Assembly (NCBI RefSeq): GCF_902463975.1
Contig: NZ_CABQHJ010000011.1
Location: forward strand, 1 to 64,000
Reading direction: 5' to 3'
Length of the DNA stretch: 64,000 bases
DNA from: Phascolarctobacterium_A sp902463975
GTDB taxonomy: Bacteria; Bacillota; Negativicutes; Acidaminococcales; Acidaminococcaceae
Numbering within the stretch: position 1 is the first letter of the stretch; the number at the start of each line of letters is the position of its first letter. A program made the translations under genes and the position numbers. Shown here piece after piece: positions 8,790 through 17,790 of this stretch. Under the pieces are notes generated by a model. The model searched no databases, was not told the origin of the DNA, and saw only the letters and a list, made by a program, of their open reading frames with translations.

Positions 8790-9806
8790 ATGATTAAAGA
8801 AGCTATTGTAAAAATCGTCGGTAAAGAGGACTTAACCTATAACGAAGCATATGACGTAATCAACGAGATTATGAGCGGTGAAACAAGTGCAACGCAGAAT
8901 GCAGCCTTTCTGGCAGCGCTTTCTACCAAGAGCACTACGGCGGAGACTACCGATGAAATAGCCGGCTGCGCCGCTGCAATGCGTGACCACGCACTGAAAT
9001 GCGAAACCGGCATGGACATCTTTGAAATAGTCGGTACCGGCGGTGACGGCTCCAACAGCTTCAACATCTCCACAACCTCCGCTCTGGTTGCTGCGGCAGG
9101 CGGCATGAAGGTTGCTAAGCATGGCAACCGCGCGGCTTCCTCCAAATGCGGCACCGCAGATTGCCTGGAGGCGTTGGGCGTGAACATTCAGCAGGACCCG
9201 GAAAAATGTGTGGAGCTGTTAAAGGAAGCCGGCATGTGCTTCTTCTTCGCACAGAAATACCACACCTCGATGAAATATGTAGGACCTATCCGCAAGGAGC
9301 TGGGCATCCGCACCGTATTCAACATCCTCGGACCTTTGACGAACCCCGGCAGCCCGAAGATGCAGCTCTTGGGTGTGTATGACGAGTATCTGGTTCAGCC
9401 GTTGGCGCAGGTACTGATGAACCTTGGAGTTAAGCGTGGCATGGTGGTTTACGGTCAGGACAGACTTGATGAGATTTCGCTGAGCGCACCTACTACCGTT
9501 TGCGAGTTCAAGGACGGCTGGATGAAAAATTACGTGATCAAGCCTGAGGACTTCGGCATGGAGCGCTGTACCAAGGCAGATCTGGTAGGCGGTCTGCCGG
9601 AGGAAAACGCTAAGATTACGCGCGACATTCTGGCAGGAGCGCAGGGACCGAAACGCAATGCAGTTTTGCTGAACGCCGGCGCCAGCCTGTATATCGGCGG
9701 CAAGGCTGCAAGCTTTGCGGATGGCGTGAAGCTGGCGGCAGAGCTGATTGACAGCGGCAAGGCGCTGCAGACATTGGAAAAGCTGATTGAGCTGAGCAAT
9801 AAATAA
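8790..9806 (+). CDS. trpD: Anthranilate phosphoribosyltransferase
   Basis: 338 residues. Joins anthranilate to PRPP in the second step of tryptophan synthesis. The PRPP/Mg site GTGGDG is at 82-87, followed by SNSFNIST; HGNRAASSKCGTAD is the expected second conserved block. Start at 8790 behind GGGAGGAAT; an earlier in-frame ATG at 8775 overlaps that ribosome site. First gene of trpD-C-F-B-A. No trpE or trpG lies upstream, so anthranilate must be made from genes elsewhere. Confidence 0.95.
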   Translation: MIKEAIVKIVGKEDLTYNEAYDVINEIMSGETSATQNAAFLAALSTKSTTAETTDEIAGCAAAMRDHALKCETGMDIFEIVGTGGDGSNSFNISTTSALVAAAGGMKVAKHGNRAASSKCGTADCLEALGVNIQQDPEKCVELLKEAGMCFFFAQKYHTSMKYVGPIRKELGIRTVFNILGPLTNPGSPKMQLLGVYDEYLVQPLAQVLMNLGVKRGMVVYGQDRLDEISLSAPTTVCEFKDGWMKNYVIKPEDFGMERCTKADLVGGLPEENAKITRDILAGAQGPKRNAVLLNAGASLYIGGKAASFADGVKLAAELIDSGKALQTLEKLIELSNK

Positions 9807-9827
9807 GCTGATTAAAGAGGTTAGATT

Positions 9828-10607
9828 ATGATTTTAGATGAGATTGCGGAATATACCAAGGAGCGTGTGCGGGCGCTCAAAGCGCACAAAAGCCTTTACG
9901 CGGTGCGTGATGAGGCAGAGGGCAGACCGCAGGGCAAGGATTTCAGGGCAGCTCTTGCTGCCCCCGGCCTGAGTGTCATCGCCGAGCTGAAGAAGGCATC
10001 CCCCTCGAAGGGCATCATTGCCCCCGATTTTGCGGACATCTACCTGCGCAAGGCTGCAGAGTACGAGGCAGGCGGCGCAGCAGCCATCTCCTGCCTGACG
10101 GAGCCGAAGTTCTTCCAAGGCAGCGATGCTTACCTGCAGGCGGTGCGCCAAAGAGTGGAGCTGCCGCTTCTGCGGAAGGATTTTACGCTGGACGAGTACC
10201 AGATTTACGAAGCAAAATGCATCGGAGCCGACGCTGTTCTGCTTATCTGCAGCCTGCTGAGTGCAGCGCAGCTGGGCGAATACTTGGCGCAGGCGCAGGA
10301 GCTGGGGCTGAGCGCTCTGGTGGAGGCGCACACCGCAGGCGAGGTGCAGATGGCACTGGCGGCGGGCGCGGAAATCATCGGCGTGAACAACCGCAATCTC
10401 AAGGATTTCAGCGTGAACCCGCTAAACAGCCTGCGCCTGAGGGATGCGATTCCCGCAAGTAAGATTTTTGTAGCGGAAAGCGGCATTCAATGCGTAGCTG
10501 ATACGCAGGCGCTGAAGCAGGCGGGCGTGCAGGCGGTGCTGGTGGGCGAAGCATTGATGCGCAGTGCGGATGCTGCGGCGATGCTGAAGGAGATGCGTGA
10601 TGCGTAA
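9828..10607 (+). CDS. trpC: Indole-3-glycerol phosphate synthase
   Basis: 259 residues, a normal length for stand-alone TrpC. Ring closure of CdRP to indole-3-glycerol phosphate. The catalytic block ELKKASPSKG (residues 53-62) and LLRKDF in the TIM barrel are present, as is NNRNL near the C-terminus. Starts 21 bases after trpD and overlaps trpF by 8 bases, so translation is coupled. Confidence 0.95.
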   Translation: MILDEIAEYTKERVRALKAHKSLYAVRDEAEGRPQGKDFRAALAAPGLSVIAELKKASPSKGIIAPDFADIYLRKAAEYEAGGAAAISCLTEPKFFQGSDAYLQAVRQRVELPLLRKDFTLDEYQIYEAKCIGADAVLLICSLLSAAQLGEYLAQAQELGLSALVEAHTAGEVQMALAAGAEIIGVNNRNLKDFSVNPLNSLRLRDAIPASKIFVAESGIQCVADTQALKQAGVQAVLVGEALMRSADAAAMLKEMRDA

Positions 10608-11238
10608 GGTAAAGGTTAAAATCTGTGGCTTGAAGCGTGCGCAGGATATAGAATGCGTGAACAGGCTGCTGCCCGATTATATAGGCTTCGTTTTTGCCAA
10701 GACCAAACGCGAGGTGACGGAGCAGCAGGCAGCACAGCTGAAGGCAATGCTTAACCCGCAGATTAAGGCAGTGGGCGTTTTCGTCAACGCCGAGATATAT
10801 AAGATTGTACGCCTGGCCAAAAGCAGGATTATAGACATCATCCAGCTGCACGGTGACGAGGATGCGGCCTATTGCGAAAGGCTGCGGCTGCAGACGGAGC
10901 TGCCGATTATCAAAGCAGTCCGCGTGAAGGACGCAGGCTCCTTTGAAAATCTGCAAGCCTATCCCTGCGATTACCTGCTCTTTGATACCTATACCAAGGG
11001 GCAGTACGGCGGCACCGGCAAGCGTTTTGATTTAGCGCTGGTGGCAGATGAAAAAATAAGCAAGCCGTATTTTATCGCAGGCGGTCTTGAGGCAGCGAAT
11101 GTTGCAGATGTATTAAAAAACAGTAACGCCTTTGCCGTAGATGTAAGCGGTGGCGTAGAAACAGAAGGGTTGAAGGACCCGGAAAAAATTGCCGCATTTA
11201 TAGCGGAGGTAAGGGGAGATAACGATGACAAAAGGTAG
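10600..11238 (+). CDS. trpF: Phosphoribosylanthranilate isomerase
   Basis: 212 residues. Amadori rearrangement of PRA to CdRP. The active-site Cys lies in KICGLK (Cys9) and the catalytic Asp in LLFDTYTKGQYGGTG. The ATG at 10600 is 7 bases after AAGGAG; the GTG three bases earlier is too close to that site. Overlaps both trpC (8 bases) and trpB (14 bases). Confidence 0.95.
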   Translation: MRKVKVKICGLKRAQDIECVNRLLPDYIGFVFAKTKREVTEQQAAQLKAMLNPQIKAVGVFVNAEIYKIVRLAKSRIIDIIQLHGDEDAAYCERLRLQTELPIIKAVRVKDAGSFENLQAYPCDYLLFDTYTKGQYGGTGKRFDLALVADEKISKPYFIAGGLEAANVADVLKNSNAFAVDVSGGVETEGLKDPEKIAAFIAEVRGDNDDKR

Positions 11239-12409
11239 ATATGGTATTCACGGCGGTCAATACATGCCGGAAACTTTGATGAACGCAGTTTTGGAATTAG
11301 AGGCTGCATATGAAAAATTTAAAAACGATCCCGAATTTAAGGCTGAGCTGGCGCGTCTTTATCGCGAATATGCCAACAGACCGTCCCTCCTGTATTACGC
11401 AGAGAAGATGACCAAGGATTTGGGTGGCTGCAAGATTTATTTGAAGCGCGAGGATCTGAACCACACCGGCGCCCACAAAATCAACAACGTATTGGGACAG
11501 ATTCTGCTGGCGCAGAAGATGGGCAAAAAGCGTGTTATCGCTGAAACCGGCGCAGGCCAGCACGGTGTTGCGACTGCTACCGCAGCGGCGCTGATGAACA
11601 TGGAATGCGTTGTGTACATGGGCAAGGAGGACTGCGAGCGTCAGGCGCTCAACGTGTTCCGCATGGAGCTTTTAGGTGCGAAGGTTGTGCCTGTAAGCAG
11701 CGGCACCGGTACCCTGAAGGATGCAGTAAACGAAGCGCTGCGCGTATGGACGGAACGCGTTGAGGATACCTACTATGTATTGGGCAGCGTTATGGGCCCG
11801 CATCCGTATCCGGAAATTGTGCGCGACTTCCAGAAGATCATCGGCGAGGAAATCAAGGCGCAGATGCTGGAAAAGGAAGGACGCCTGCCTGACGTGCTGG
11901 TAGCCTGCGTAGGCGGCGGCTCCAATGCTATGGGTATGTTCTATGACTTTATCGAGGACAAGGACGTGCGCTTAATCGGCGTAGAGGCTGCAGGCCTGGG
12001 CGTAGACAATCCCAAGAACGCTGCAACCATGGCAAACGGCAAGCTGGGCATCTTCCACGGTATGAAGAGCTACTTCCTGCAGGATGAATACGGTCAGATT
12101 GCTCCGGTTTATTCCATCTCCGCCGGTCTTGATTACCCCGGCATCGGCCCCGAGCATGCTTATCTGCACGACATCGGCCGTGCGGAATATGTTCCTGCTA
12201 CCGATAAGGAGGCGGTTGACGCCTTCAACTATCTTTCCAAAACAGAAGGAATTATCCCCGCAATCGAAAGTGCCCATGCCGTAGCCTACGCTATGAAGCT
12301 GGCGCCAACTCTGCCGAAGGATAAGATTATGGTTATAAATATTTCCGGCCGCGGTGATAAGGACGTTGCCGCAATCGCACGTTATATGGGAGTTGATTTA
12401 CATGAATAG
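11225..12409 (+). CDS. trpB: Tryptophan synthase beta subunit
   Basis: 394 residues. Condenses indole with serine using PLP. The PLP lysine is Lys85 in HTGAHKINN; the glycine-rich phosphate cup is GGGSNAMG. This is the classical TrpB1 type that works with TrpA. Starts inside the end of trpF and overlaps trpA by 8 bases, as expected for subunits made in equal amounts. Confidence 0.96.
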   Translation: MTKGRYGIHGGQYMPETLMNAVLELEAAYEKFKNDPEFKAELARLYREYANRPSLLYYAEKMTKDLGGCKIYLKREDLNHTGAHKINNVLGQILLAQKMGKKRVIAETGAGQHGVATATAAALMNMECVVYMGKEDCERQALNVFRMELLGAKVVPVSSGTGTLKDAVNEALRVWTERVEDTYYVLGSVMGPHPYPEIVRDFQKIIGEEIKAQMLEKEGRLPDVLVACVGGGSNAMGMFYDFIEDKDVRLIGVEAAGLGVDNPKNAATMANGKLGIFHGMKSYFLQDEYGQIAPVYSISAGLDYPGIGPEHAYLHDIGRAEYVPATDKEAVDAFNYLSKTEGIIPAIESAHAVAYAMKLAPTLPKDKIMVINISGRGDKDVAAIARYMGVDLHE

Positions 12410-13193
12410 AATACAAAAGGCATTTGACGAAAAGAAAAAGGTATTTATCGGCTTTGTGACCGCAGGCGATCCTAACCTTGCTGTAACCAAGGAGCTGGTG
12501 AGAGCCATGATTAAGGGCGGTGCAGGCTTAATTGAGTTCGGCATTCCCTTCTCCGACCCCGTGGCTGAGGGCGAGGTTATCCAAAAAGCAGATATGCGTG
12601 CGTTGGCTGCAGGCACCACTACCGATAAAATTTTTGACCTCGTAGCGGAGCTTCGCGAGGAAACACAGGTACCGCTGGTATTTTTGACCTACGCTAATCC
12701 GATTTATGCCTATGGTGCGGAAAAATTCTTCACCCGCTGCGAAGAATCAGGTGTAGACGGCGTCATCATACCGGATATCCCGTACGAGGAGCGCGAGGAG
12801 ATGCGTCCGTTCAGCGAACCGCATCACGTTGCCTTGGTGCCGCTGATTGCGCCTACCTCCAAGGACCGCATCCAAAAAATCGCCGCTATTGCCCAAGGCT
12901 ATGTATATGTAGTTTCTTCCTTAGGCGTTACCGGCGTGCGCAGCAACATTACTACCGATATCGACGGCATTGTCGCAGAGGTGCGCAAGGCTACCGATAT
13001 TCCGGTGGCTGTAGGCTTCGGTATCGCTACTCCGGAGCAGGCTTATAAGATGGCCAGGGCCAGCGACGGCGCTATTGTCGGCAGTGCGATTGAAAAAATC
13101 GTGGCACAATACGGCGTTGATTCTCCCGAGCACGTTTACGAATACGTCAAGAGTATGTCCGAAGCAGTTGCGCAAGCAGCTGCGGAGGCTTAA
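12402..13193 (+). CDS. trpA: Tryptophan synthase alpha subunit
   Basis: 263 residues. Cleaves indole-3-glycerol phosphate to indole and passes it to TrpB. The catalytic Glu is Glu45 in IEFGIPFSDP. At the position of the second catalytic acid (Asp60 in Salmonella) there is Glu56 (VAEGE), a conservative change. Start at 12402, overlapping the trpB stop; in-frame codons further upstream lie inside trpB. Last gene of the operon. Confidence 0.96.
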   Translation: MNRIQKAFDEKKKVFIGFVTAGDPNLAVTKELVRAMIKGGAGLIEFGIPFSDPVAEGEVIQKADMRALAAGTTTDKIFDLVAELREETQVPLVFLTYANPIYAYGAEKFFTRCEESGVDGVIIPDIPYEEREEMRPFSEPHHVALVPLIAPTSKDRIQKIAAIAQGYVYVVSSLGVTGVRSNITTDIDGIVAEVRKATDIPVAVGFGIATPEQAYKMARASDGAIVGSAIEKIVAQYGVDSPEHVYEYVKSMSEAVAQAAAEA

Positions 13194-13211
13194 TTACAAA
13201 AGTTTGGGCAC

Positions 13212-13259
13212 AAAAAAACTCCGTTCCTTACTGCACAGGCAGCAGGGAGCGGAGTTTTT
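13212..13259. terminator. Bidirectional terminator between trpA and the convergent gene
   Basis: Imperfect hairpin ACTCCGTTCCTTACTGC / GCAGCAGGGAGCGGAGT flanked by seven A on the left and five T on the right, so it can serve both strands. Confidence 0.85.
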
Positions 13260-13268
13260 CGTTTTAAA

Positions 13269-13643
13269 TTATTGCAGCGGCATGGGCTCAGCGCCACCGT
13301 TTACTGCGTCCGGCTGTTCAAAAATGAAGGCAGGGGACGGATAGTAGAATTTGCAGTGCTGGAAGTTGATAACTTCGGTGGAGAAGCGTTTCAGCAGAGC
13401 ATAGGAAGCGCGCTCTTCGAAATCAATCAGGTTGTCCTTGTTGATATCAGCGTCTTTAACGATTACCAGCAGATAAGCCGGTACTTCCGGTGCATCTTCA
13501 GGAACCTGGCTGCGGTCGAGAGGAATGTTCGGAATGATTTCCAAATCGCCGATAGGCTGTTGGTTTTCATTGTACAGCATAGCATGATAAACATTTTCGT
13601 ACAGGGTACGTGCAAGTCTTAAAGAATAAGCTCCAGAACTCAT
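13269..13643 (-). CDS. Small hypothetical protein with an EF-hand-like loop
   Basis: 124 residues, unknown family. The ATG at 13643 is 8 bases after AAGGAG; a GTG nine bases upstream abuts that site and is less likely. Residues 66-77 (DINKDNLIDFEE) match a canonical EF-hand calcium loop, with acids or Asn at positions 1, 3, 5 and 9, Ile at 8 and Glu at 12. There is no signal peptide. The protein is acidic with short repeated Pro segments. It is convergent with trpA and ends just past the shared terminator. Calcium binding is an inference from the loop alone. Confidence 0.7.
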   Translation of the reverse strand: MSSGAYSLRLARTLYENVYHAMLYNENQQPIGDLEIIPNIPLDRSQVPEDAPEVPAYLLVIVKDADINKDNLIDFEERASYALLKRFSTEVINFQHCKFYYPSPAFIFEQPDAVNGGAEPMPLQ

Positions 13644-13990
13644 ATTATTCACTCCTTAAAAAGTTGTTTTTGATGACTCTCGCTTTATCGAAAAAAAGCA
13701 ATAAACATAACGCTATTATTGTAACATAGATTACGGAAATAAGCAAAATGAATCTATAATGAAATGATTTCACAACGATTTATGCAGAAAAGTTGTATTA
13801 ATAATCAAAAAACAGGCGGAATTTTTCACGTAGTCTGCATTTTTATTCCAATGTATTCTGTATACATGACGTTTTTATGAATTTTTTAGCAGGAATTTAC
13901 GCAATGTTGACGAATAACAAAAATAACAATATGTTGCTGCATGAAATTTGTTATCTTAGCACATATGTATATTAAAGGAGGGGAACTCTT
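13644..13990. other. Divergent intergenic region before the TRAP operon
   Basis: 347 AT-rich bases between two divergent genes. It holds the TRAP promoter at 13907-13935 and the AAGGAG site of the minus-strand gene. No other feature is recognised. Confidence 0.6.
13907..13935 (+). promoter_or_regulatory. TRAP operon promoter
   Basis: TTGACG at 13907-13912, 17-base spacer, TATGTT at 13930-13935. The start codon is 55 bases downstream, behind AAAGGAGGGG. Confidence 0.6.
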
Positions 13991-14962
13991 ATGAAAAAAC
14001 TCTTGGCTTTTTTACTTGGTATCATGGTGATGGCTACTATGATTGCCGGCTGCGGTGGTGGAGACAAAAAAGATGATAAAAAACCTGCTGCACAAAAATT
14101 CATTAACATTGCTACCGGTGGTACCTCCGGTACCTACTTCCCGTTAGGCGGTGCTCTTGCTGATATCCTGAATAAAAATATTCCGGGTACCAATGCTTCC
14201 GCACAATCTACCGGCGCTTCTGTAGCTAACGTAAACCTGCTCAGCCAAGGCAAGGTTGAAATCGCATTCATTCAAAATGATATTGCTTACTATGCTGCCA
14301 ATGGCACTGAAATGTTCAAAGGCAAACAGGTTGCCGGCCTGCAAGGTCTCGCAACTCTGTATCCGGAAACTGTACAGATTGTAACTTTGAAAAAATCCGG
14401 TATCAAATCTGTTGCTGATTTCAAAGGCAAACGCATCGCTGTAGGTGCTGCAGGCTCCGGTACTGAAGCAAATGCTCGCCAGATCATGGAAGCATATGGC
14501 ATTAAATATGATGATATTAAAGTTCAATACCTGTCCTTCGGTGAAGCTGCAAGTGCTTTGAAAGACGGCAACGTTGATGCTGCTTTCGTAACCGCAGGCC
14601 ATCCGACCGCTGCTATTCAGGATATCGCAACTCAGAACGACGTTGTACTGGTTCCGGTTGACGCTGACAAGGCTGACGCTCTGATCAAACAATATCCGTT
14701 CTACACCAAGCTGGTTATCAAAGCTGGTACTTATCCGAAGCAGGATGCTGACGTTACTGCAGTAGCAGTAAAATGCATGCTGGCAGTAACTGATAAAATG
14801 GATGCAGATACCGCTTATGCAATTGCTAAAGCTCTGTACGGCAACCTTGACCGTATGAAATCTGCTCACTCCGCAGCAAATGCTATCAGCAAAGATACTG
14901 CTAAAGACGGCATGTCCATTAAGCTGAACCCGGGTGCTGAAAAATTCTTTAACGAAAAATAA
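13991..14962 (+). CDS. TAXI-family TRAP transporter solute-binding lipoprotein
   Basis: 323 residues. Lipoprotein signal with lipobox IAGC (Cys21). The mature part starts with FINIATGGTSGTYFPLGGAL, the signature of TAXI binding proteins, which capture carboxylates such as glutamate or other dicarboxylates and feed a fused TRAP permease. The permease is encoded two genes downstream. A terminator-like hairpin immediately after this gene should give more binding protein than permease. The substrate cannot be read from the sequence. Confidence 0.93.
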   Translation: MKKLLAFLLGIMVMATMIAGCGGGDKKDDKKPAAQKFINIATGGTSGTYFPLGGALADILNKNIPGTNASAQSTGASVANVNLLSQGKVEIAFIQNDIAYYAANGTEMFKGKQVAGLQGLATLYPETVQIVTLKKSGIKSVADFKGKRIAVGAAGSGTEANARQIMEAYGIKYDDIKVQYLSFGEAASALKDGNVDAAFVTAGHPTAAIQDIATQNDVVLVPVDADKADALIKQYPFYTKLVIKAGTYPKQDADVTAVAVKCMLAVTDKMDADTAYAIAKALYGNLDRMKSAHSAANAISKDTAKDGMSIKLNPGAEKFFNEK

Positions 14963-14971
14963 GGATTTTAA

Positions 14972-15511
14972 ATGATGCCGAACTTCAAAGACCGGAAACC
15001 GGCGTTTGCCGGTGGCCGGTCTTTTTTCCCAGTAAAGAATTTAGTAATTATTGTAAGCGTTGTTTTAATGCTTTTGGGGTGGTATAGTACGCGCCTGGTG
15101 GTGGCGATTATACCTGAGGGAGCTTCGGGAGCTGTTACTTTTGCCACAGCGGCAGGTGATGAATGGTACATCAGCCTGACGCATTCGGTGGAAAAAACTG
15201 CCTGGAATGATTATTTCAGGGTTAACGGCGCAAATAACATGACCATGACGCACACCCGCTTTTCCTCGCTGGGCTGGGGCTATCCGTATTCCGCTGCCGA
15301 CGGCAAGCTGACGCAGACTGCCGACGGTAAGTTTGATATGGAGATGAACCGTCCCTATAAGGAGGTTGCCCTGCGTATATCCGAGCAGGCAATGCCGCAT
15401 ATTGTCCACGGCGGCGACAACTACGACCTGATTGCTATGTACGGGCAGGGGACTGCGGTAACAGTGAAGGTCATGTATCGATATCAGTACTGGTTGGAAC
15501 GGTACTTATAG
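14972..15511 (+). CDS. DUF1850 protein of the TRAP operon
   Basis: 179 residues. DUF1850 proteins are regularly encoded between TAXI binding proteins and fused TRAP permeases; the function is unknown but a membrane-anchored accessory role is likely. One N-terminal membrane segment (LVIIVSVVLMLLGW) is followed by an extracytoplasmic domain with SLTHSVEKTAWNDYFRV. Start at 14972 behind AAGGA. Codons 6-19 form an intrinsic-terminator-like hairpin (14987-15027), so termination would occur inside this reading frame. Confidence 0.85.
   Translation: MMPNFKDRKPAFAGGRSFFPVKNLVIIVSVVLMLLGWYSTRLVVAIIPEGASGAVTFATAAGDEWYISLTHSVEKTAWNDYFRVNGANNMTMTHTRFSSLGWGYPYSAADGKLTQTADGKFDMEMNRPYKEVALRISEQAMPHIVHGGDNYDLIAMYGQGTAVTVKVMYRYQYWLERYL
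14987..15027 (+). terminator. Terminator-like hairpin inside the DUF1850 start region
   Basis: Stem AAAGACCGG / CCGGTCTTT with an inner ACCGGC / GCCGGT stem, then six T. It lies after the binding-protein gene but within the first 20 codons of the next one. Partial readthrough would lower DUF1850 and permease expression. Confidence 0.75.
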
Positions 15512-15545
15512 GTTTTATTATATTAAATGAGAGGAGCTGATACCC

Positions 15546-17501
15546 ATGTCTGAAAAAGAAAAGAAAGTAAGAGAGCTTTCAGCAGAAGAGGTATTGCAAA
15601 AATTTGACAAGGAATCAGACAAGCGTGAGCTTACAGGTGTGTGGGGGAAAATTATTTCCGCAATCTGTATTCTGTTTGCACTTTTCCAATTATATACAGC
15701 CACCTTTGGTGTGCTGGACGCGCATCTGCAGCGCGCTATTCACTTAGCCTTCGGCTTTTTATTGATTTTCCTGCTGTATCCCAGCAGACATTCCTGGTCC
15801 CGCAGCAAGATGCATCCCTTTGATGCTTTTCTGGCACTGCTCAGCGCAGGTACTGCCATGTATCTGGTTGTGAACTATCAGGAGCTGGTGCTGCGTGCCG
15901 GCATGAATACGGAAACAGACTTCATCGTCGGCCTTATCGGTACGATTATGGTTTTTGAAGCAGCGCGCCGCGTAGTAGGCTGGCCGATGATTATCGTTGC
16001 CTTCTGCTTCATGCTGTACGCCTTCTTCGGTCCTTATATTCCCGGTATTCTGGCGCATCGCGGCGTTGGCGTGCAGGAAATGTTTGACCATCTGTTCTTC
16101 ACTACCGAGGGTATTTTCGGTACGCCTATGGGTGTATCTTCTACCTTTATTTATCTGTTCATCCTCTTTGGTGCTTACTTGGAAACCACCGGCCTCGGCA
16201 AATTCTTCATTGATATTGCCAACGCTATCGCAGGCTGGGCAGCAGGTGGACCGGCGAAGGTTGCCGTACTGTCCTCCGGCCTCATGGGTACTGTTTCCGG
16301 CAGCTCCGTTGGTAATGTTGCCGGCACCGGCGCTTTCACAATCCCGATGATGAAAAAGCTTGGCTATCGTCCGGCATTTGCAGGCGCTGTTGAGGCCGCT
16401 GCTTCTACCGGCGGTCAGCTGATGCCTCCTGTTATGGGCGCTGCTGCCTTCCTGATGGCAGAGTTTGTAGGCGTTCCGTACTTTGATGTTGTTAAGGCTG
16501 CCGTTATCCCGGCAATGCTGTACTACATCGGCGTATGGCTGGGCGTTCACTACGAAGCTAAAAAGTTCGGCCTGAAGGGCACTCCGCGTGACCAGCTGCC
16601 GAAATTCAAGGAGCTGTTCATGGAAAAAGGCCATCTGGCTATTCCATTAATCGTTATCGTTTACCTGCTGGTAAGCGGTTATACTCCTATGCGTGCTGCT
16701 TTGGCAGCCATCGTGCTGACCATCGTTTGCGCCTGCCTGCGTAAATCCACCCGCATCGGCTTCAAGCAAATCGTCCAAGGTCTGATTGACGGCTCCAAGG
16801 GCGTGCTTGGCGTACTGATTGCCTGTGCAACCGCAGGTATCATTATTGGCGTTGTTACCAAAACCGGCGTTGGCCTGAAGATTGCCACTGCTCTGCTGGA
16901 CTTGGCAGGCGGTAATCTGCTGCCGGCAATGTTCTTCACCATGATCACTTCTCTGATTCTTGGCATGGGCGTGCCGACAACTGCTAACTACGTAATTACT
17001 TCTACCATTGCAGCGCCTGCTTTGGTGCAGATGAATGTACCGGTTCTGGCAGCGCATATGTTCGCGTTCTACTTCGGTATCGTTGCCGACGTTACACCGC
17101 CTGTTGCCTTGGCTGCTTATGCCGGCGCTGGTATTGCCGGTGCTAACCCGATGCGTACCGGCGTTATCGCTGCTAAGCTGGCGATTGCTGCGTTCATCGT
17201 TCCGTATATCTTCGTACTGGCACCTGAGCTGCTGATGATCAACGCAACTCCGTTTACCATCTGCTACAGCGCCTTCACCGCGATTGTTGGTATGTGGGGC
17301 GCTTCCATGGCGATGATCGGCTTCTGCAACAATCTGCTGAATATTCCGCAGCGTATTCTGTTCCTCGTTGGCGGTATCTGCATGATTATCCCTGGCGTAT
17401 TCACTGACGGTATCGGTGTTGCGCTTGTGGCTGTTGCCTATGTATGGCAGCGCATGAACAAGGTTAAGGGTGCAATTCAGCAAGATAGTGAAGACCTGTA
17501 A
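15546..17501 (+). CDS. Fused TRAP transporter permease (4TM + 12TM)
   Basis: 651 residues. Hydrophobic throughout, with the small and large TRAP membrane subunits fused, as in all TAXI systems. Conserved blocks include SGSSVGNVAGTGAFTIPMMK and GMGVPTTANYV, characteristic of the DctM part. It acts as a sodium-driven secondary importer together with the binding protein at 13991. Start behind GAGAGGAG. Followed by a terminator at 17516. Confidence 0.93.
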   Translation: MSEKEKKVRELSAEEVLQKFDKESDKRELTGVWGKIISAICILFALFQLYTATFGVLDAHLQRAIHLAFGFLLIFLLYPSRHSWSRSKMHPFDAFLALLSAGTAMYLVVNYQELVLRAGMNTETDFIVGLIGTIMVFEAARRVVGWPMIIVAFCFMLYAFFGPYIPGILAHRGVGVQEMFDHLFFTTEGIFGTPMGVSSTFIYLFILFGAYLETTGLGKFFIDIANAIAGWAAGGPAKVAVLSSGLMGTVSGSSVGNVAGTGAFTIPMMKKLGYRPAFAGAVEAAASTGGQLMPPVMGAAAFLMAEFVGVPYFDVVKAAVIPAMLYYIGVWLGVHYEAKKFGLKGTPRDQLPKFKELFMEKGHLAIPLIVIVYLLVSGYTPMRAALAAIVLTIVCACLRKSTRIGFKQIVQGLIDGSKGVLGVLIACATAGIIIGVVTKTGVGLKIATALLDLAGGNLLPAMFFTMITSLILGMGVPTTANYVITSTIAAPALVQMNVPVLAAHMFAFYFGIVADVTPPVALAAYAGAGIAGANPMRTGVIAAKLAIAAFIVPYIFVLAPELLMINATPFTICYSAFTAIVGMWGASMAMIGFCNNLLNIPQRILFLVGGICMIIPGVFTDGIGVALVAVAYVWQRMNKVKGAIQQDSEDL

Positions 17502-17515
17502 ACCGAAAATTTCAT

Positions 17516-17554
17516 AGTCCTGCGTGCATTTTAGATGCTGCGCAGGACTTTTTT
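17516..17554 (+). terminator. Terminator of the TRAP operon
   Basis: AGTCCTGCG / CGCAGGACT stem with an inner GCAT / ATGC pair, followed by a T-run. Confidence 0.88.
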
Positions 17555-17700
17555 ATTGATTAACATTGTTTATTTTCCTTTTTATGTTTTCTGAAATAAT
17601 CCTAAGGCTTTTCAACTTTTTACCGCAACCATAAGCCTTGACGGCAGTGCTTAGCCTTTGCCTCAAATTTAAATAACTTAAGATTTTACGCAAATGAAAA

Positions 17701-17742
17701 GACCTGAGGTCCGCAAGAATCCGGACTTCAGGTCCTTTTTTG
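17701..17742. terminator. Hairpin with terminator character
   Basis: GACCTGAGGTCCG pairs with CCGGACTTCAGGTC. A six-T run follows on the plus strand, and a weaker T-rich stretch follows on the minus strand. It could end transcription from the minus-strand Rpn remnant; no plus-strand gene other than the TRAP operon precedes it. Confidence 0.6.
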
Positions 17743-17790
17743 TATAAAATCGCAAGCCTCAAGAGAGCCTATCTTGGGGCATTCTTCGAA

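Noticed and set aside
17553..17762. 69-codon minus-strand frame after the TRAP operon
   Set aside because: It runs through two hairpin terminators, lacks a ribosome site and has no recognisable domain.
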